A stretch of DNA of 64,000 nucleotides from Holacanthus passer (GCA_025331565.1 JAFREQ010000014.1:2064501-2128500), one strand, 5' to 3'. Positions 1 through 13,239 are shown, counted from the first letter of the stretch. Notes: generated from the letters alone by a model not told the origin. A program made the numbers and translations.

Positions 1-705
1 TACCATCGCACTATTTGTACATGTGGCCCAGCTACTGTAGAGGATGTGTTTCCTGCCTCCATAAACGCGAGTGGTTTTCAATATTCAGCCGTGCTCCTCC
101 AGGTGTGCGCTGCCAAAACTGTCAGGACGCAACGCTTGAGCTGTTCGTCTCCATTTTGGAAGAAACGCTTCTCATTGGACAGAGGAAACAAATGGCCCCA
201 TTTTAGATATAATGGATTTTAATGCTGACTGGTGGTAAAACCTCACAGACTGTCGGGCGAATTATGAGATAAGATAACTATTAAATTGAGGATTCTGTCT
301 TCTACAGTGAAAATCGACAACTTATTTTCTGTTTTACCGAAAGGTTCGCTTTGTCTCAGGTCTGAAGCTTGCCGAGACATTTGACTCTGAGTGCTGGTTT
401 TTGTAGCATGGAAGTAGGCTTATTCAGTCTGCCCTCCTGTATCTATTTTTGTATAATACAGCCATCAAGAATGCTTTTACTATGAAAAGCAGCTGCATCC
501 CCCCTCTGTCCATTTCTCTTTAAAAAAATCAATTGCAGTAGCAATGATTATCCTTTCTAATTTTAAAAAAACCCAAGCATAATTCAGCCTTTTGCCTCTG
601 AGCCAATTATTCCATCTTCTGCATATTTCACACGTGCATGTTGTCCCAGATTCATGAAAAAGCCTCCTAGCAGAAGTCATGTCAAAGAATTAAGGAGAGA
701 AATCG

Positions 706-733
706 TAAATAAATAAATAAATAAATAAATAAA
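706..733. repeat. (AAAT)n microsatellite
   Basis: About seven tandem units of a 4-base motif (taaa/aaat), uninterrupted. A purine tetranucleotide array follows about 30 bases downstream. Confidence 0.95.
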
Positions 734-760
734 GTGCATGAATCTCTGCAGGGTCAGAAG

Positions 761-815
761 AGAAAGAAAGAAAGAAAGAAAGACGGAAAGAAAGAAAGAA
801 AGAAAGAAAGAAAGG
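761..815. repeat. (GAAA)n microsatellite with one interruption
   Basis: A run of gaaa units broken once by 'gacg' near 782. All purine on the plus strand. Long apparent open frames crossing this array on both strands are artefacts of the repeat. Confidence 0.95.
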
Positions 816-1737
816 GGAAAAAAGCAAAAAGAGGCTGTTTGTGAAGCTGAATGGCTCTTTGGTTTTGAAGGGAGGACCATACAAAAATCTGGTCACGTTT
901 TCATCTCTCCTTCTGTCATGCCTCGGAGCTTCCTGGCATCCCTCTGAACTTGAACAGTTGTCCGGCCTCCAAGTCTCTGCATCTCGGCTATAATAAGTAA
1001 AGAGGACCATGCAGGGACGTTCAGGCTTCTCTGCAAACCCTCTCCTCTCTGTCCCCCTTTTCTCCATCCTTCTTCCGATGAAGCCTCTCCAGCAGAGTAA
1101 AAACACATTCATGATTGTGTCACACTTTTGTAAATTCATGATCATTTTCATTCAAAAGCATGATGTAATGTTTTCATGTGCAGACACAACACTTCAGAGG
1201 AAGGGCTTATTATAATCAAAGAGGAGGAGGAAGAGGTGCCAGCAGGCCTGCACCTCATCTGTTGTTTTCCTGCTCCTCATGCTTTAATGATCAAATGCCC
1301 CCTGGTGGTTCAAATCAGTCATGTGCATTTTTCATCTCTTTCCAACAGCCTCTGCTTTTTGTTGTGACATCCTTGGCTTCTTCCAGTGTTGTTTTTCTCA
1401 TCTAATAACAAAGCTTTTATCTTCAAAAAGGTGCCTGAATATTAAAACTTATTTTACCAGCAACAGCAGATTCAGGCCAGGCACAAGAACATACCTAAAT
1501 GCAGTGATGCAAAGTACATTTTCTAGTACATTTTTGAGGTAGTTGTGCTTCACTTGAGTATTTCCATCTTATTCTATTCTTCACTTTGACTTCACTACAC
1601 TTCTGAGGGAATTATTAAACATTTTACATTCGCATTCAACATTCATCTCACAGCTGATGTTACTTTTCCAATCAAGATTTTACATAAAAACATGCAAGAC
1701 AAGCTTTTAAAATACAATGAATTGTTAAATATTAAAC

Positions 1738-2022
1738 CAGGGGTTCCCAATCTTTTTGGCTTGTGACCTCTTACAAAAAGCATTGTGTAACCCCAACCCT
1801 TGGCAAGTTCCAGATGTCTATGAGTTGTTAGCAGATCCTCCAGAGAGGAGACATTTCCTCTCTAAACCTCACAAAAACATTTCACAAAAAGCAAAAGTTT
1901 GAGGAAAGTTTATGCAGAAGAAGTTTATTTTTCTCTTTTTCTACCACATTAATCATCTCATGAATATGATTAACTTGTCACCCCTTGGAGGGAGCGGACA
2001 CTTAGGTTGGGAACAACAGGAC
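1738..2022. mobile_element. hAT-like MITE (non-autonomous DNA transposon)
   Basis: The left end reads 'caggggttcccaatct' and the right end 'taggttgggaacaacagg', which pair as imperfect terminal inverted repeats. The interior is about 285 bp and non-coding. The 'ggttcccaa...ttgggaac' ends are a common signature of short hAT-related elements in fish. Family assignment is from memory and the target duplication is not clear. Confidence 0.55.
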
Positions 2023-3489
2023 TAACTATCTAACAGTATATAAAGTACTTAAAATTAGCTCCACCTAAACCAGCTACAACAGGAAAATGCTATATGCATC
2101 AATCTTTAAGTAGCCTTGCCTGCAAAACTGGTACTTAAGATTTTTGGTCCATTTTTGCTGTTAATATTTAAGGAATTTTTACTTCAGCAGGATTTCAAAT
2201 TTTCTTCTTCTTTCTGCAGTATTTTTGCTTTGCTGTACAGGTACTTTTACTGAAGTAAAAGATCAGAGACCTTCCTTCACTGCTGTCTAAATGTCTTTTT
2301 ATGCATAAACAGTACAAGGCCACCCCTGATACCTCAAATTCCTGCCTGAGGCATTAAAGTCAACTTTGTTCTTTGAATGAATAACACATAGGGGAAAATA
2401 ATGGATTCTCGTGGCCCAGTTTTGGGAAGAGAAGCCATTATGATAGTAAAACATGTTTTGTCTTCCCAGCTACCACAAAGCAGAGTCCGCTGGGAGAAGC
2501 TGTTGGGGGAATGGTCACAATCTGTATGACTCGATCAATACGTTTCCACATGAAACGCACAAACCCAGAGAGGGACATTTCCCTTTGTGAGCCACTGAGC
2601 AATATAGGGAACTCTGGATCAACCGTGTCAGGCGATATACTCTAACACTCCCCAGAGAGGCCTTCTCATGCCAGAACAAAAAGAATCAGCCTTTATGTAA
2701 CCAAGCCTGTAAAATCAGAGGCATAAAAGCCCTGAAATCCATCAATCACATGGGGCACTGACACACCCATCATCACAGAGCAAACAGGGCTCAGCAGTGA
2801 AACCAGAGATGCCGCTAAAGTAGGACATCAACTATTCATTCTGTTGTGATACGCCAACACCTATCAGGTGTGACGCAGCCTGTGCTGATTTCACCTGGCG
2901 CAGCTTCTGCTGGTTTTTACGGGAATCACTGCTGGACGAGGCAGCGGCGCCTCAGAGCCATTACACAGATTGTTCAGAGGGACGACTGGCTCCATGCATA
3001 TTTCATGAAGGCAGTCCAGTTTTGGGATAATTCATCAGCTGCTTCAGAAAGGCTGGCGACAAGCAACCAAGGGTTACACTCAACCAAAAGGGATCGCTGT
3101 AGTTTAAAAAATTAATCAGTGCACTTACTTATTAATTGTTCCCCTGTAATGGCTTCACTGACTTGTTGTATAAAGGACACAGCATGTAGAGGACTTAACC
3201 AGTTATCTATCCAAACAGTCCTCCACTCAGGAGCAAAGCCTGTTATTGCAAATAAAGAAGTGAGCCGTAGAGTGGGATAAACTGTACTTTATTAAAGTGT
3301 ATAAAACAACCAAACACTACAGCTCATTTTATTGTTTTATAACACACATCGAATTCCATGCATTTGCTCGACTCTCACACTTAAAGGTGCCTTATGCATA
3401 GTGCCAGCTTTGTATCAGCAGTCCATAAATAAATCACATGAAATTGGCAGAAATCATTGACTTTCTACTCAAACTAACTCTTTCTTCCA

Positions 3490-3510
3490 CCACACACACA
3501 CACACGCACA
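3490..3510. repeat. (CA)n microsatellite
   Basis: Short CA run interrupted once by 'cg', with further 'cacaca' dinucleotides to about 3525. Confidence 0.85.
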
Positions 3511-3749
3511 AATGCATACACACATATAGATTCTTAATCGTAACTGAGATAGTTCCCATCCAGATTGACAGAAATTCTGTATGCATTAACGGTCTTTAAT
3601 TGATTAAATGCAACTGAAAGGGAGAAATCAATCAATCTGTGTATTGTTTTGCGCGTGCATTCGATATTAATGGAGCTGATCAAAAGCATGAATTTTATCA
3701 TTTGATGTTTGTCTCTGCAGTCCAGTGCAATGCACCCACAAACAATTGA

Positions 3750-3985
3750 CAATTTTCTGGTCTGCAACCAACGATTACTTTCATCAGCAATCAATCTTAT
3801 GATCATTTTCTTAACTGATTAATTGTTACATAAGAAAAGAGTAAAAAATGTCTGACCAACAGTGCCAAACCCAAGCATATTTACTTCATAGTAAAATAAG
3901 ACAGGATAATCAGCACATCCTCATATTTGAGAAGCTGTGACCATCAAATGTTTTGATAGAAAAATACTAAATTATTTATAATTCA
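3750..3985. repeat. Decayed interspersed repeat ('gattaat/cccagagtcc' type)
   Basis: Contains 'actgattaattgtta', 'aaaaatgtctgaccaaca' and 'cacatcctcatatttgaga' in an order also met around 7.80-8.04 kb ('gtccatcacaatttccca', 'cttcacatttgagaacc') and in pieces near 16.25-16.35, 32.74-32.87 and 45.89-46.00 kb. No coding capacity. A SINE or MITE origin cannot be decided from these fragments. Confidence 0.5.
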
Positions 3986-4489
3986 ATTAAGAAAGTAGTT
4001 TTCCAATCTTTTTAGTTCAATTCTTAACAAAACTAAACATTGTACTGTACTGGATTGTTGTTATTGTGTCAATCACCTGTGCGTGATTGAGCGCTCATCT
4101 GATGCTGAATGTTGGACTTCTAGCACCGGTCAGACCTGCTTTATTCTGTATGCATTTGATTTTGAGCAGCGATATGGCACCTCATTCTTGATGTTGTGCA
4201 AATGTGGTCATTATGTCCTTGTTTTTTAACAGAGGGGGTGCTGGAAGATTATCCATCACTTGTTTTGTTTTTGAAATGCTTTCAACAGATCAACAACAGA
4301 CATGATAACTATTCAAGCTTGAAAACTTAAAGGAAAAGTTTGTCATTTTCGGAAATGCTCTTATTCACATTCTTGCCAAGAGTTAGATGGGAAAATTGAC
4401 ACCACTCTTATACTTGTCTTCTCAATGTCAAGCTGGAGCATGGAACTGGCAACTTTTACTTATGTAGCACATTTCGTTTCAAGTAAACT

Positions 4490-4898
4490 CAATGTGCTTT
4501 GTGCTCTGTGTAAAACATAAACTAATCAGAATGTGATAATTTTCTAATCCCATTTGACATATACTCAATTAAAAGCAGTGCAAAGACAATATATCTAATG
4601 TTAGACCTCATTGACTCGATTGATTTTTGTAAATATCTGCTTATTCTGAATTTGACACCAGCAACACGTTTAAACAGGTTCATTGGTAACAGGTGATAGT
4701 ATCATGATTGGGTATGAAAGGTTCATCCTGGAAAGACTCAGTCACAAGCAGGGATGAGGCAAGGTTCACCACTTTGCCAAACACATGATTGTAGAAAGGA
4801 TTTTACTACATGGACTCAGGGACACTTTGTAAAATGACTACATTCTGTTTTTATTTATGTTTTACAGTGTCCCAAATTTTGTGGAATTGGGGTTGTAA
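4490..4898. mobile_element. Tc1-like non-autonomous element, copy 1
   Basis: The ends are inversely related: left 'tgtgtaaaacataaa' (4509-4523) and right 'tttatgttttacagtgtccc' followed by 'gaattggggttgta'. The interior 4671-4740 is almost identical to 29100-29170. The structure matches a very common teleost family that I associate with Tc1-like transposases. Only non-coding remains are left here. Confidence 0.65.
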
Positions 4899-5066
4899 AA
4901 CACAGTGTCAGTCCTTTCTTCTAACCTCTTGGCAAGAAAGTAAATGAGGGTATTTCCCGAAATGTCAAACTATTCCTTCAACATATAATAAAATGTGCAC
5001 AAGTGTTAAAAAGAACATGCATTAAATCAAAGAGATGAAAATGAAATGAAGTCTCCTGTGAGTGTT

Positions 5067-5072
5067 TTTAAT
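5067..5072 (-). terminator. Possible polyadenylation signal for trypsin gene 1
   Basis: ATTAAA on the minus strand, 18 bases after the stop codon. Trypsin mRNAs often have very short 3' untranslated regions, so this is possible, but it is a single hexamer and another site may be used. Confidence 0.3.
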
Positions 5073-5089
5073 CTCAGTAACACTGAGCT

Positions 5090-8000
5090 CTAACCCCTGT
5101 TACACCTGCTGTAATAGCCGAATACGGTGTTGTCTATCCATCTGCGGTACTTGGACACAGCAGTGTAAACTCCAGGAAACCGGGCATCAGCACATCCTTG
5201 GCCCCAGGACACGACGCCATAGACCCGGCCATCACATACGAGTGGACCCCCAGAGTCCCCCTGAAACAGCAGGAAACTTCAGGGATGACTTAATATTCTT
5301 CCAGGCATCCTGGGAGAGTCACACCTTACTGAACAAGTAAAGCTGGTGATATTCTATATTTTTGTTACTGTAGCCACAGTCTGAAATATCTCCTCTGTGC
5401 CGCAGACCTCCACTGTTGTTTATCCTGAATCAGCCTCACATACAACAACCTGCTGCTGTAAACACTCCCTTTTGCACTAAATTCTTAATCAGCTGAAAAG
5501 AAGCCCTATCAGATGCACACTGCAGTCCTGTTGAGTAGCATTTGCTAAAAACTACAGAGCCCAGCTGTTTTTTGAAATTACTTGACACTACATATTTGAG
5601 GCCAGTGTTGGAAGAAATATTCAGATCAGATGTAAAAATACCCCAATACAAGTAAAAGTAGTGCATTCAAAATGTTACTAAAGTAAAAGCATAGAAATAT
5701 AAGTAGTGAAATTTAAAGTATTAATGTAAACATTGTGCAGAAAATTTTTAAAAAGTTGGAGATATAATATTAACTTTGAGATATGAGAAAGAGAAACACA
5801 ATGTCGGTTGCATACAGCATTATCATTGAACTCATACTAGATAACTCATACAAGAACTTTCCCGCAGGGGTCTTTTTGAACACAATGAGGATGTAGTTGA
5901 AATGCCAGAAAAATCTATCTGACAATACAAATTTAGGAAAAGGTTTAAATTCTGCACAGTCAGTTATAACAAAATGATCAAGATACAACTTTCAGAGCAG
6001 CAAAAGACAAAATGTAAAACATCTGCATGTCTATATACACATGCAAATATATGAGTCAGAATTTTTTCTTCTCGCTCACTGTCACTTGAAAATAGCTTTT
6101 ATAAAATGATCTAAATGGTAACACATCCACAAAACCACTCAGGTCCTCTTACCTGACAGGCATCTTTTCCACCAATACTGTAGCCAGCACACAGCATGTT
6201 TTCTGTGATCCTGCCGTCAAACGACTCACTGCTGTTGCACTTTTTTGTGGAGACGATGGGGAGCTTTACAGTGCGGAGGGTGGAGGGGATCTGGCCTCCA
6301 CTGGGGCTGGTGTATCCCCAACCTGACACTCGACACGATCTGCCCTCCGCTATGTAGGAGTTCTGCCGGGGCAGCAGGGCGATGGAAACGTAGCCATTAG
6401 ATAGATAGACCGGGGCCCTCAGCTGGAGAGGTCAACAGAGTCAACAGTGATTAAAATGAATTCAGTCACAAATGGAGTAACAGAAAAATACAGAAGAAGA
6501 GCAATAGTTTGCCAGCTGTACCTTTATCAGCATAATGTCATTGTTGTTGGTGATGCTGTCGTACTCAGGGTGAGGAACCAAAATGTGGGGCAGGATTTCT
6601 TGCTCTGTGCCCTCATAGATGGTCAGGGAGTAGTCCCCTGCCACGATCATCATTCTGTCAACCCTGCAGAGATAAAAAGCAGTCAACATGTTGTAATGCA
6701 AACAGAGTAATGTTGGCCTCTGGGTTAATATTAAAGGAATAGGTCAACTATTTGGTATTTTTTCCAAAATTTTTCACTAATCCTTAAAGAGTATGACACC
6801 TGATATAGAGAGCTGAAGTAAAATGATTTCTTTTCCAGAAATGAGAGAAATGATGCCAAAAATCAGCCTTGGAACAGAGCTTTTCTCAACATGTCGTGTG
6901 GCTCACTTCATATGCTTAGATAAGGATTGTAGTTTCTTGAAAAGATGTCTGATATTGTTGTTTATTCAATAATTATATTTTTAGCTAAGGAACTCCATCT
7001 CCCATGAGCCCCAGACCTTCGTAGGCTGAATGTGACTAAACTTGTTAAAATCATGAAAGTTTAATTTCTTATAGCAACTGCTGGATGCCAGTTTGTCTTA
7101 GAATATGGAAAGTAAAGCCCAGGAACAAAGACAGATGAAAGAGATGTTGAATGAAAGATTGCATTGAGTTAGAGAAACTAGTGGAACAGAGGTTGGCCCA
7201 GAAGTGACGTCAGGACTTTGTGGATGTTCTCCACACGATTTTGTCAAGATCAAATCAAACCCACACATACACAAAAATGACGAATGGTCCAATCTCATTT
7301 CTTCACTTCATCAAAATTGAAAGAGGGTTCTTTTTTTCTCTGAATAAGTCAGTGCAACAGAGGCCCATATTTCATTTTGGTCTAATTGGAGCTTTGTAAA
7401 TCACAGGTGTAAGTGATGGCATTAATGATGACTCTTCCATTTGTCTGTTCCAGTAAGCTGCGACAGTTACTGTATAAAATACCAGTTCCTGAAATGGAAA
7501 ACTATTATTAAGGTTATTAATTACACCTGATTTTCCTGCTATGATGTCAAAATGTCTGCCATGATGAAACTTGATGCTGTATATTCCAACAAAACAAGCA
7601 GAAAAAATACACTTTACCTTGAAACATTATCACCTTATAAAGTGGTTGTGTTGAACCTGTTAGCTAACAGTTCCTAACTAACTCATCCAGCAGTTAGGGA
7701 GCAAAAATAATAAAGCAGGAGTTTCTTTTCACAAATGGCAACATTTCTCACTGGTGTGTACTCTGAAGTCACACGTTTAGTGAATCGGTGTATAAGATGT
7801 TAGTGAAGTGAAAAATGTCCATCACAATTTCCCAGAGTCCAAGGTGATGTTTTCAGATGTTTTGTACCAACAGTTCACACCCAAAGAGATTCAGTTTACG
7901 ATAATATAAAAGAAAGAAGAGCTGCACGTCTTCACATTTGAGAACCTCATATCAGAGAACATTAAATGTGACCTAAAAGATTATCATCAGAACAGTTGCT

Positions 8001-11000
8001 GAATAACAAATGAATTGATTATTCCAGAGATTTGCAAAATCTGAGACTGAAGGCCTCCCCTCAGACAAAGCTGAAAAAAAAATCCACAGACACTCAGCAG
8101 TTGAGCCAAGATAGACTAATATAACATATACATAAAAAAGGTCTGTCCTAAGTCATTTATTAGTTTCTGTCTCTGGGAAGGTGCAAAAAGCAGTAAAATT
8201 CCCTGTATCTCTGAACGATCTCTTTAACCAAATCACACACATTCTGTGTTGTGTGTCGTCTATTGTAAGCTGTTCTATGTGATCTCCTTTTGATAACTCA
8301 TTCAATTATACAAATAATAATACTATTTAAGACAAGCCAGATACGTTTATTAACATGTCCTCATGGTGATGGTGAAAAGAAAAAAGTAATCTGGGCATAT
8401 ATTACATTTCCATTGAAACCTATTTGCTTTTTGGCTATTGTCAATCCAGTGAGGTTTTCTGAGGACAGAAGCTGTCTGTGTTGACTGATAGGGAAGCAGA
8501 CAACACTGACATTCGGGAAGTTGACTGACAACCCAGTTTCTGCCATTTAATAAAAGGCCAATATCGGTTTGTTGTAACCCTAGAATCTGGACTAAACACC
8601 AAACATTGTGTGAAATTATTGCTCCCTTACGAGCCAAATGGTTTGTAATCTATATGAACGTGTTTTGTCAGTGAACCTTGACGCTGTCATGCTTGTGTCA
8701 GATTCCAGCACCACAGAGCTCCATTGTTACTGGCGAGCTTGTATCACTTTCATGCGCTTTCTCTCAGCCCTGATAACTTGCAGAAGTGACAATCTGATAT
8801 GGCTCGAAATGACTGGATCTTCTAATGCAATCCTGTAAACACACATTTAGACGCAGAGAAGTCAAGTTAAGGTCATCATATATCAATAGGCCTTTTATCG
8901 CTGCCTATAATTTCCTTACAAAAAGCTAAATCAGGGCACAAAGGCATACAGTATGCTGTTACCTGGGGTTTGTTTCACCACTTGATAAAGTTTCTGTTTC
9001 TGTCTGAGGTTAAATGTTATACTCAGGAGAGGTAAACCAAAAGAAGAAGAGTTAGCTTACCCAACATTACAGTGTGCTGCTGTGATTACCCAGTACTTAT
9101 TTATCAAGGAACCCCCACAGAAGTGCTGACGCTCTGTTGTCTGTATCGACACAATGTACTTGATGGAATATGGAACTGGTGCGTATCCTCCCACTATACG
9201 TTCCTGTGCCGCTTGTCGACCTGCAACACAGGCAGACGGAAATTCAGATGAGCTCAGAGTGGATTTAGAGAGAGAAACACGTAAAAACATCCATATGGTT
9301 TTTGTGAAAAACCACATAGAGCCGACTCAGATGTAACATTAGATGATGCAGCATGAGCGAGTACAGATCAATGAAGAGCAACTTCCTCTCTGAGCTACAT
9401 TGATTCACAGTGAGGATGAGTCTGGCCGTCACTATCTGTCTGATGTTAACACACAGTGTGGAGATGACACAATGACTTCATTAGGATTTCTGTAGGGCTG
9501 CTGTAAATAGCAGTTGTGGAAAGTAACTAAGTACATTTACTCAGGTACTGTACTGTTTTGACTACTTTATACTTCTATGCTACAATTCAGAGGGAAATAT
9601 TACACTTTTTAACCCACTACATGTATTTGACAGCTTCAGATACAGATGAACTTTTTACATACAAAGCATATGGTGAGTTTTTAAAATATGATGTGCTGTT
9701 GCAGAGTAAACTATCCAGTAACTGTAACCATTTTAACCAACTACATCAGCTTCAGACACATTCATGCACCAGTAATAATAAAACATATAATACGATATGT
9801 AGTAATATAACACTCAAAGGGGACATTTTTCAGAATTTTTGATGACTCTTATATTTGTTAATCATACTTACACACTTTTATTTAAGTGCAGGACTTTTAC
9901 TCTATATCATAGTATTGTTACTCTTACTTAAGTAAAGGCTCTGACTACTTTCTCTGCCACTGCTAAATAGAGATAGAGATGGAATGTAATAGTGGGAACA
10001 TATGATTAGTACAGTACCATGAAACAAAAGGGAATGTTTGGAACATAAGTGAGGATAAATTTTAGCATTATAATATGATAATTACTTTATATGACTGAAT
10101 GTTATTACTGAGCTGTAATGTAAAGTGCTACTAGAGGTTCTTATTTTGTTACAATCAGTAACCCTGCCTGGGAGAAAATGTCTTATGATTATGATCTTTT
10201 TAAGAGAAAAAATGAAAAGAGATGCAGAGCACTCAAATGGATCAGTCCCTTGAAAATGTGATTTACTCAGACTAAAAGAGAATTGGCTCTATTTTTTGTT
10301 TCATAATATCTGGTATCCTTCAGAGTTCCAGAGTTGAGAGAGTTGTGGGATTTAACAACGCAAGGCAAACTTCACATGCTACAATTAATAATGTAGATAT
10401 TTTATCATCTAATTTCAGTACTTTAAGATTCAATATATTTATATTTTACTCATTTCAAGCCAAGGATTCAGCGTGACCCCATCAGAATTTGAATCCTGGC
10501 GGGACAGACCAGGCTTTGACACAACAGACTTTTACGTTGGGAAACAAAAGTCTGCCATTCAGTTAACTAAATTAATAAAATGTGAACAATCCAAAAACAT
10601 CGTCTCAACATCTCCGACACAGAAATGCCATCGGAGTGACACGATACCCTCTCATTACTGTCCTAGATATTGATCCCAAGCTATAATTAGCAGCAGTGAT
10701 GCGTGTCAAGAGCAAAATGGAAACTCTATACAGTATTGGATTGGACTGCATGGATTGGGTGTGTGCAAGATAATGACACACATATACATTGGTGTATTAG
10801 AAAGCGTTATGTAATGACCCTGCAATTGAGCCTTCAATAATGGGTCTCCTATTGTGTGTCATGTGAGTTGAATTTGGTTATTGTGCACACTCCTAAACTG
10901 TACAATGAAGCAAGTCAATTAAATGTAATTGGCCGCTTACTGTTAATCAAGTTAGCTGCCATTAACGCACACAAAACAAAACTAAACTGAACTAAAATTT

Positions 11001-11941
11001 TATCAGTCTCCAGCATTGTCCCAGATCCTAGACCTGTTCAAGATGTTTATCTGAGTCTCCTTTCACATTTTATCTTTGCAGCATAATTGCCCGACACAAA
11101 AGGGGGTGTTGGCCACAATTACTTATTGTTATTTTGTTGTCAGCCTTCATGTGTTGTTCCTGAGGTTTCAAATTCTTTTAGTGAATAAGCACACTTTTAC
11201 TGACCTTTTCAAAAGCTCTTTATCTCACAAAGATATCTTCTACTGAGTAATAATGTGCATGTTACAGGGATTTTAAACTATATTACAGATTTTACTAAAG
11301 TTTTAAATTAAACTTTAAACACAAGTAACAAACAATATACAGTAAACAATGTAAACAAGAAGATCAGCAAATTCAGTGTCATTACAAAGGATTAAATAGA
11401 TCTTACAAATATCACAAAACAAAATGATGCTCTCTCCAATTTACTACTGAAATATTATTAACTTTTTACTTCAAGTAAACTCCACCCTTTATATTTTCAC
11501 TTTTTACTTCTACTCTGCTGGTGTGATTTATGATTTAATGCATTAAGAAGCTCAGTCATGCCCTGATGAAAATGGCTCCAAGTCACACTTTTGGTCTAAG
11601 GACCATCTCAAGGGAGCATCAGGACTGAAAGTGCCACAGCTTCAGTACAGCTAAAAGGGATCTTTTAAAACATTGATAGAAGAGATTCTAACAATGTAGT
11701 AGATACATATTCAGTCCATTTAAATACACATCCAGGTGATGAACCCAAAACTGTTCAGCTGTTTTTCAGGATGTGAGACAACATAGTCTGCATCTTAACT
11801 TTCCTGTCACTGCAACCCAGAGGCTTATCTTCACTTAAAGCCCTTTCACATTAATAACCTGCAAATTCAACATAAAGAAGCTTACTTACACTTTACAGCC
11901 AGTACTTCCAACAGTATGCAAAGCAAAGATGGCAGCTCCAT
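5090..11941 (-). CDS. Trypsin-like serine protease (gene 1, minus strand)
   Basis: Five coding exons: 11890-11941, 9061-9220, 6522-6663, 6153-6422 and 5090-5260. Phases are consistent and the total is 264 residues plus stop. Exon 1 encodes a signal peptide (MELPSLLCILLEVLAVK) and ends at GTAAGT. The activation site is QER|IVGG (Arg25). The catalytic triad is His67 in AAHC, Asp113 in NNNDIMLIK and Ser211 in GDSGGP. Asp205 in KDACQ occupies the S1 (chymotrypsin 189) position, and the 216 and 226 glycines are kept, so Arg/Lys specificity is expected. Exon borders match the vertebrate trypsin pattern. Unusually, there is no D4K propeptide, cysteines 22, 157, 128 and 232 are absent, and there is one cysteine in the propeptide and one in the C-terminal tail (YSRCNRG). 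It is likely secreted. It lies divergent to a second copy at 15.4 kb. The exact paralogue name is unknown. Confidence 0.92.
5600..5745. repeat. Fragment of the 'acttaagtaaaag' MITE type
   Basis: Begins 'gtgttggaagaaatattcag' and continues with 'caagtaaaagtagtgcattc', 'gttactaaagtaaaag' and 'aagtattaatgtaaac'. These are the same phrases seen at 13.2, 15.96, 32.5 and 44.0 kb. One end only. Confidence 0.5.
6720..9056. other. Intron 2 of trypsin gene 1
   Basis: About 2.4 kb between exon 3 (ends upstream at 6663) and exon 2 (from 9061). Apart from a decayed interspersed repeat at about 7.80-8.04 kb, nothing recognisable is present. Confidence 0.75.
7800..8040. repeat. Decayed interspersed repeat ('cccagagtcc' type)
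   Basis: Carries 'gtccatcacaatttccca', 'gagtccaaggtgatg' and 'cttcacatttgagaacc'. It is a diverged copy of the sequence at 3.75-3.98 kb and 16.25-16.35 kb. Confidence 0.5.
9511..9963. mobile_element. MITE of the 'acttaagtaaaag' type, complete copy
   Basis: The left end 'cagttgtggaaagtaact' and the right end 'tactttctctgccactgc' pair as imperfect terminal inverted repeats (ca-GTGG-AAAGTA). Internal phrases include 'ctaagtacatttactcag' and 'cttacttaagtaaaggc'. Length about 450 bp, non-coding. It lies in intron 1 of trypsin gene 1. The copy at 44.01-44.36 kb has the same ends. Confidence 0.65.
9964..11885. other. Remainder of intron 1 of trypsin gene 1
   Basis: AT-rich intronic sequence with no recognised exon. 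A short 'ttttacttcaagtaaact' fragment of the same MITE type lies near 11.46 kb. Confidence 0.65.
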
Positions 11942-12021
11942 AGTGAGAGACAATGGGATGAGCAGTCTACACACAGAAAGAGGCTTCAGCTGTGTGCTAC
12001 TCTTCTCTTCCTCTCAGGTTT

Positions 12022-12027
12022 CTTATA
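12022..12027 (-). promoter_or_regulatory. Possible TATA box for trypsin gene 1
   Basis: TATAAG on the minus strand, about 80 bases upstream of the ATG at 11941. Spacing suits a short 5' leader, but the motif is imperfect. Confidence 0.3.
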
Positions 12028-13239
12028 GTTCCTATTTCTGTTTCCATGGTCACCGTCTTGTCCTGGACCGATATATAATTGAAGCTTCCACAGCTCGGCC
12101 CCTTGTCTCACCTCTTTCATGACCTACTCAAGCTGTCCTATACCTCTGTCGTTGTCTTTAAAATCACCCAGTTGACTGAAGGCCCATTCACTGTCACATA
12201 AAAGATGAAGCATGTGCTGTGTTTATTGTGTTGCCTTCATTCTGCACGTCAGGACCTTCCCCTCCTGCGGATTTTATTATGTTATTGTACAGCTACTCTG
12301 ATGTTGTAGATCTGTCAGCTATGTTCACGTCACTGTAGCTCCTAATATGGATCAAATAGGCTGCTGTCACTCTAAATGAAAGAAGATACAGTAAGGGTCT
12401 CTGCAACTCTTCATCATTGTAAAGTCTCCCCTCATTGATTTCTCCAGGAAGGCTTAATGAGGGTTTAGACTGATGGCAAGCAGCAGATGCCTCTTTGTAT
12501 GCGACCAGGTCGAGCCAGAGCCACTGCTTCACATCTATTCTAGGGCCGGGCATCATTAAAAATGGAGCACGGCTCAAGCAGGTCTCATCACCGCTACCAT
12601 CCCTCTGTGGAGTACCTGACCTCGGCTGGCTAATAGCCCTCTCTGTTGCCCTCCGTGCTACTGATAGCTCCGGTACCTCTCACATCCCCTGAGTGCTGAC
12701 CATTGCCGTTTTTCCGCATGACCCACTCCTCAGTCCAAGAGCTGTCATCATTGCACATAGATGTCAGCTCTCACATTCATCTATCAGGCACTGGAATGAA
12801 AAGTCACCTGTATGTCCCAAACCACCCAAACTGGTCTTCATTTCAATACACTCACTTGTACATATTTTTTTTATCTCATTATCAATACAGGTTTTTCCTG
12901 TTTTAATAAGTTAAGAGGCAGTATTTGATTTTATGAGATCTGTAGAACTTGACAAAGATTAGAAACAAAGCTCCTGGATGCTTTAAAATGTATGTGAGGA
13001 CTGCAAGTCACTATGTTTTGTTCTAATTACTGACCTTTGAAAAAACCTGGAGTCACTTAAAACATAACTAATTCATGACTGTAACAAAATGTTTCACTGG
13101 CGAGGAGACATGTAGATCCTGAGATAATCTTGGTTTACAGACTTTAGACTGAGGCGACACTAATGTCTAATCAGTGCCAGTATCACTTCTCTAATGGCAC
13201 CAGTGACTCAGCACTGATCAAAAGTCCAAAGGTACTAAC

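Larger units (their letters stand above)
1..5050. other. 5' intergenic stretch, no gene recognised
   Basis: No open frame here resembles a known protein or sits between plausible splice sites. The stretch holds two microsatellites near 0.7-0.8 kb, a hAT-like MITE at 1.74-2.02 kb, fragments of the 'acttaagtaaaag' repeat type around 1.5-1.7 and 2.2-2.3 kb, an AT-rich fragment near 3.75-3.98 kb and a Tc1-like relic at 4.49-4.90 kb. The first 210 bases are less AT-rich and could belong to a gene lying to the left, but I cannot show that. Confidence 0.6.

Noticed and set aside
690..1151. 153-codon minus-strand open frame
   Set aside because: Created largely by the GAAA and AAAT microsatellites. 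No splice or protein similarity support.
2846..3115. 89-codon plus-strand open frame
   Set aside because: No similarity, no splice context and no promoter evidence. Length is within chance for this window.
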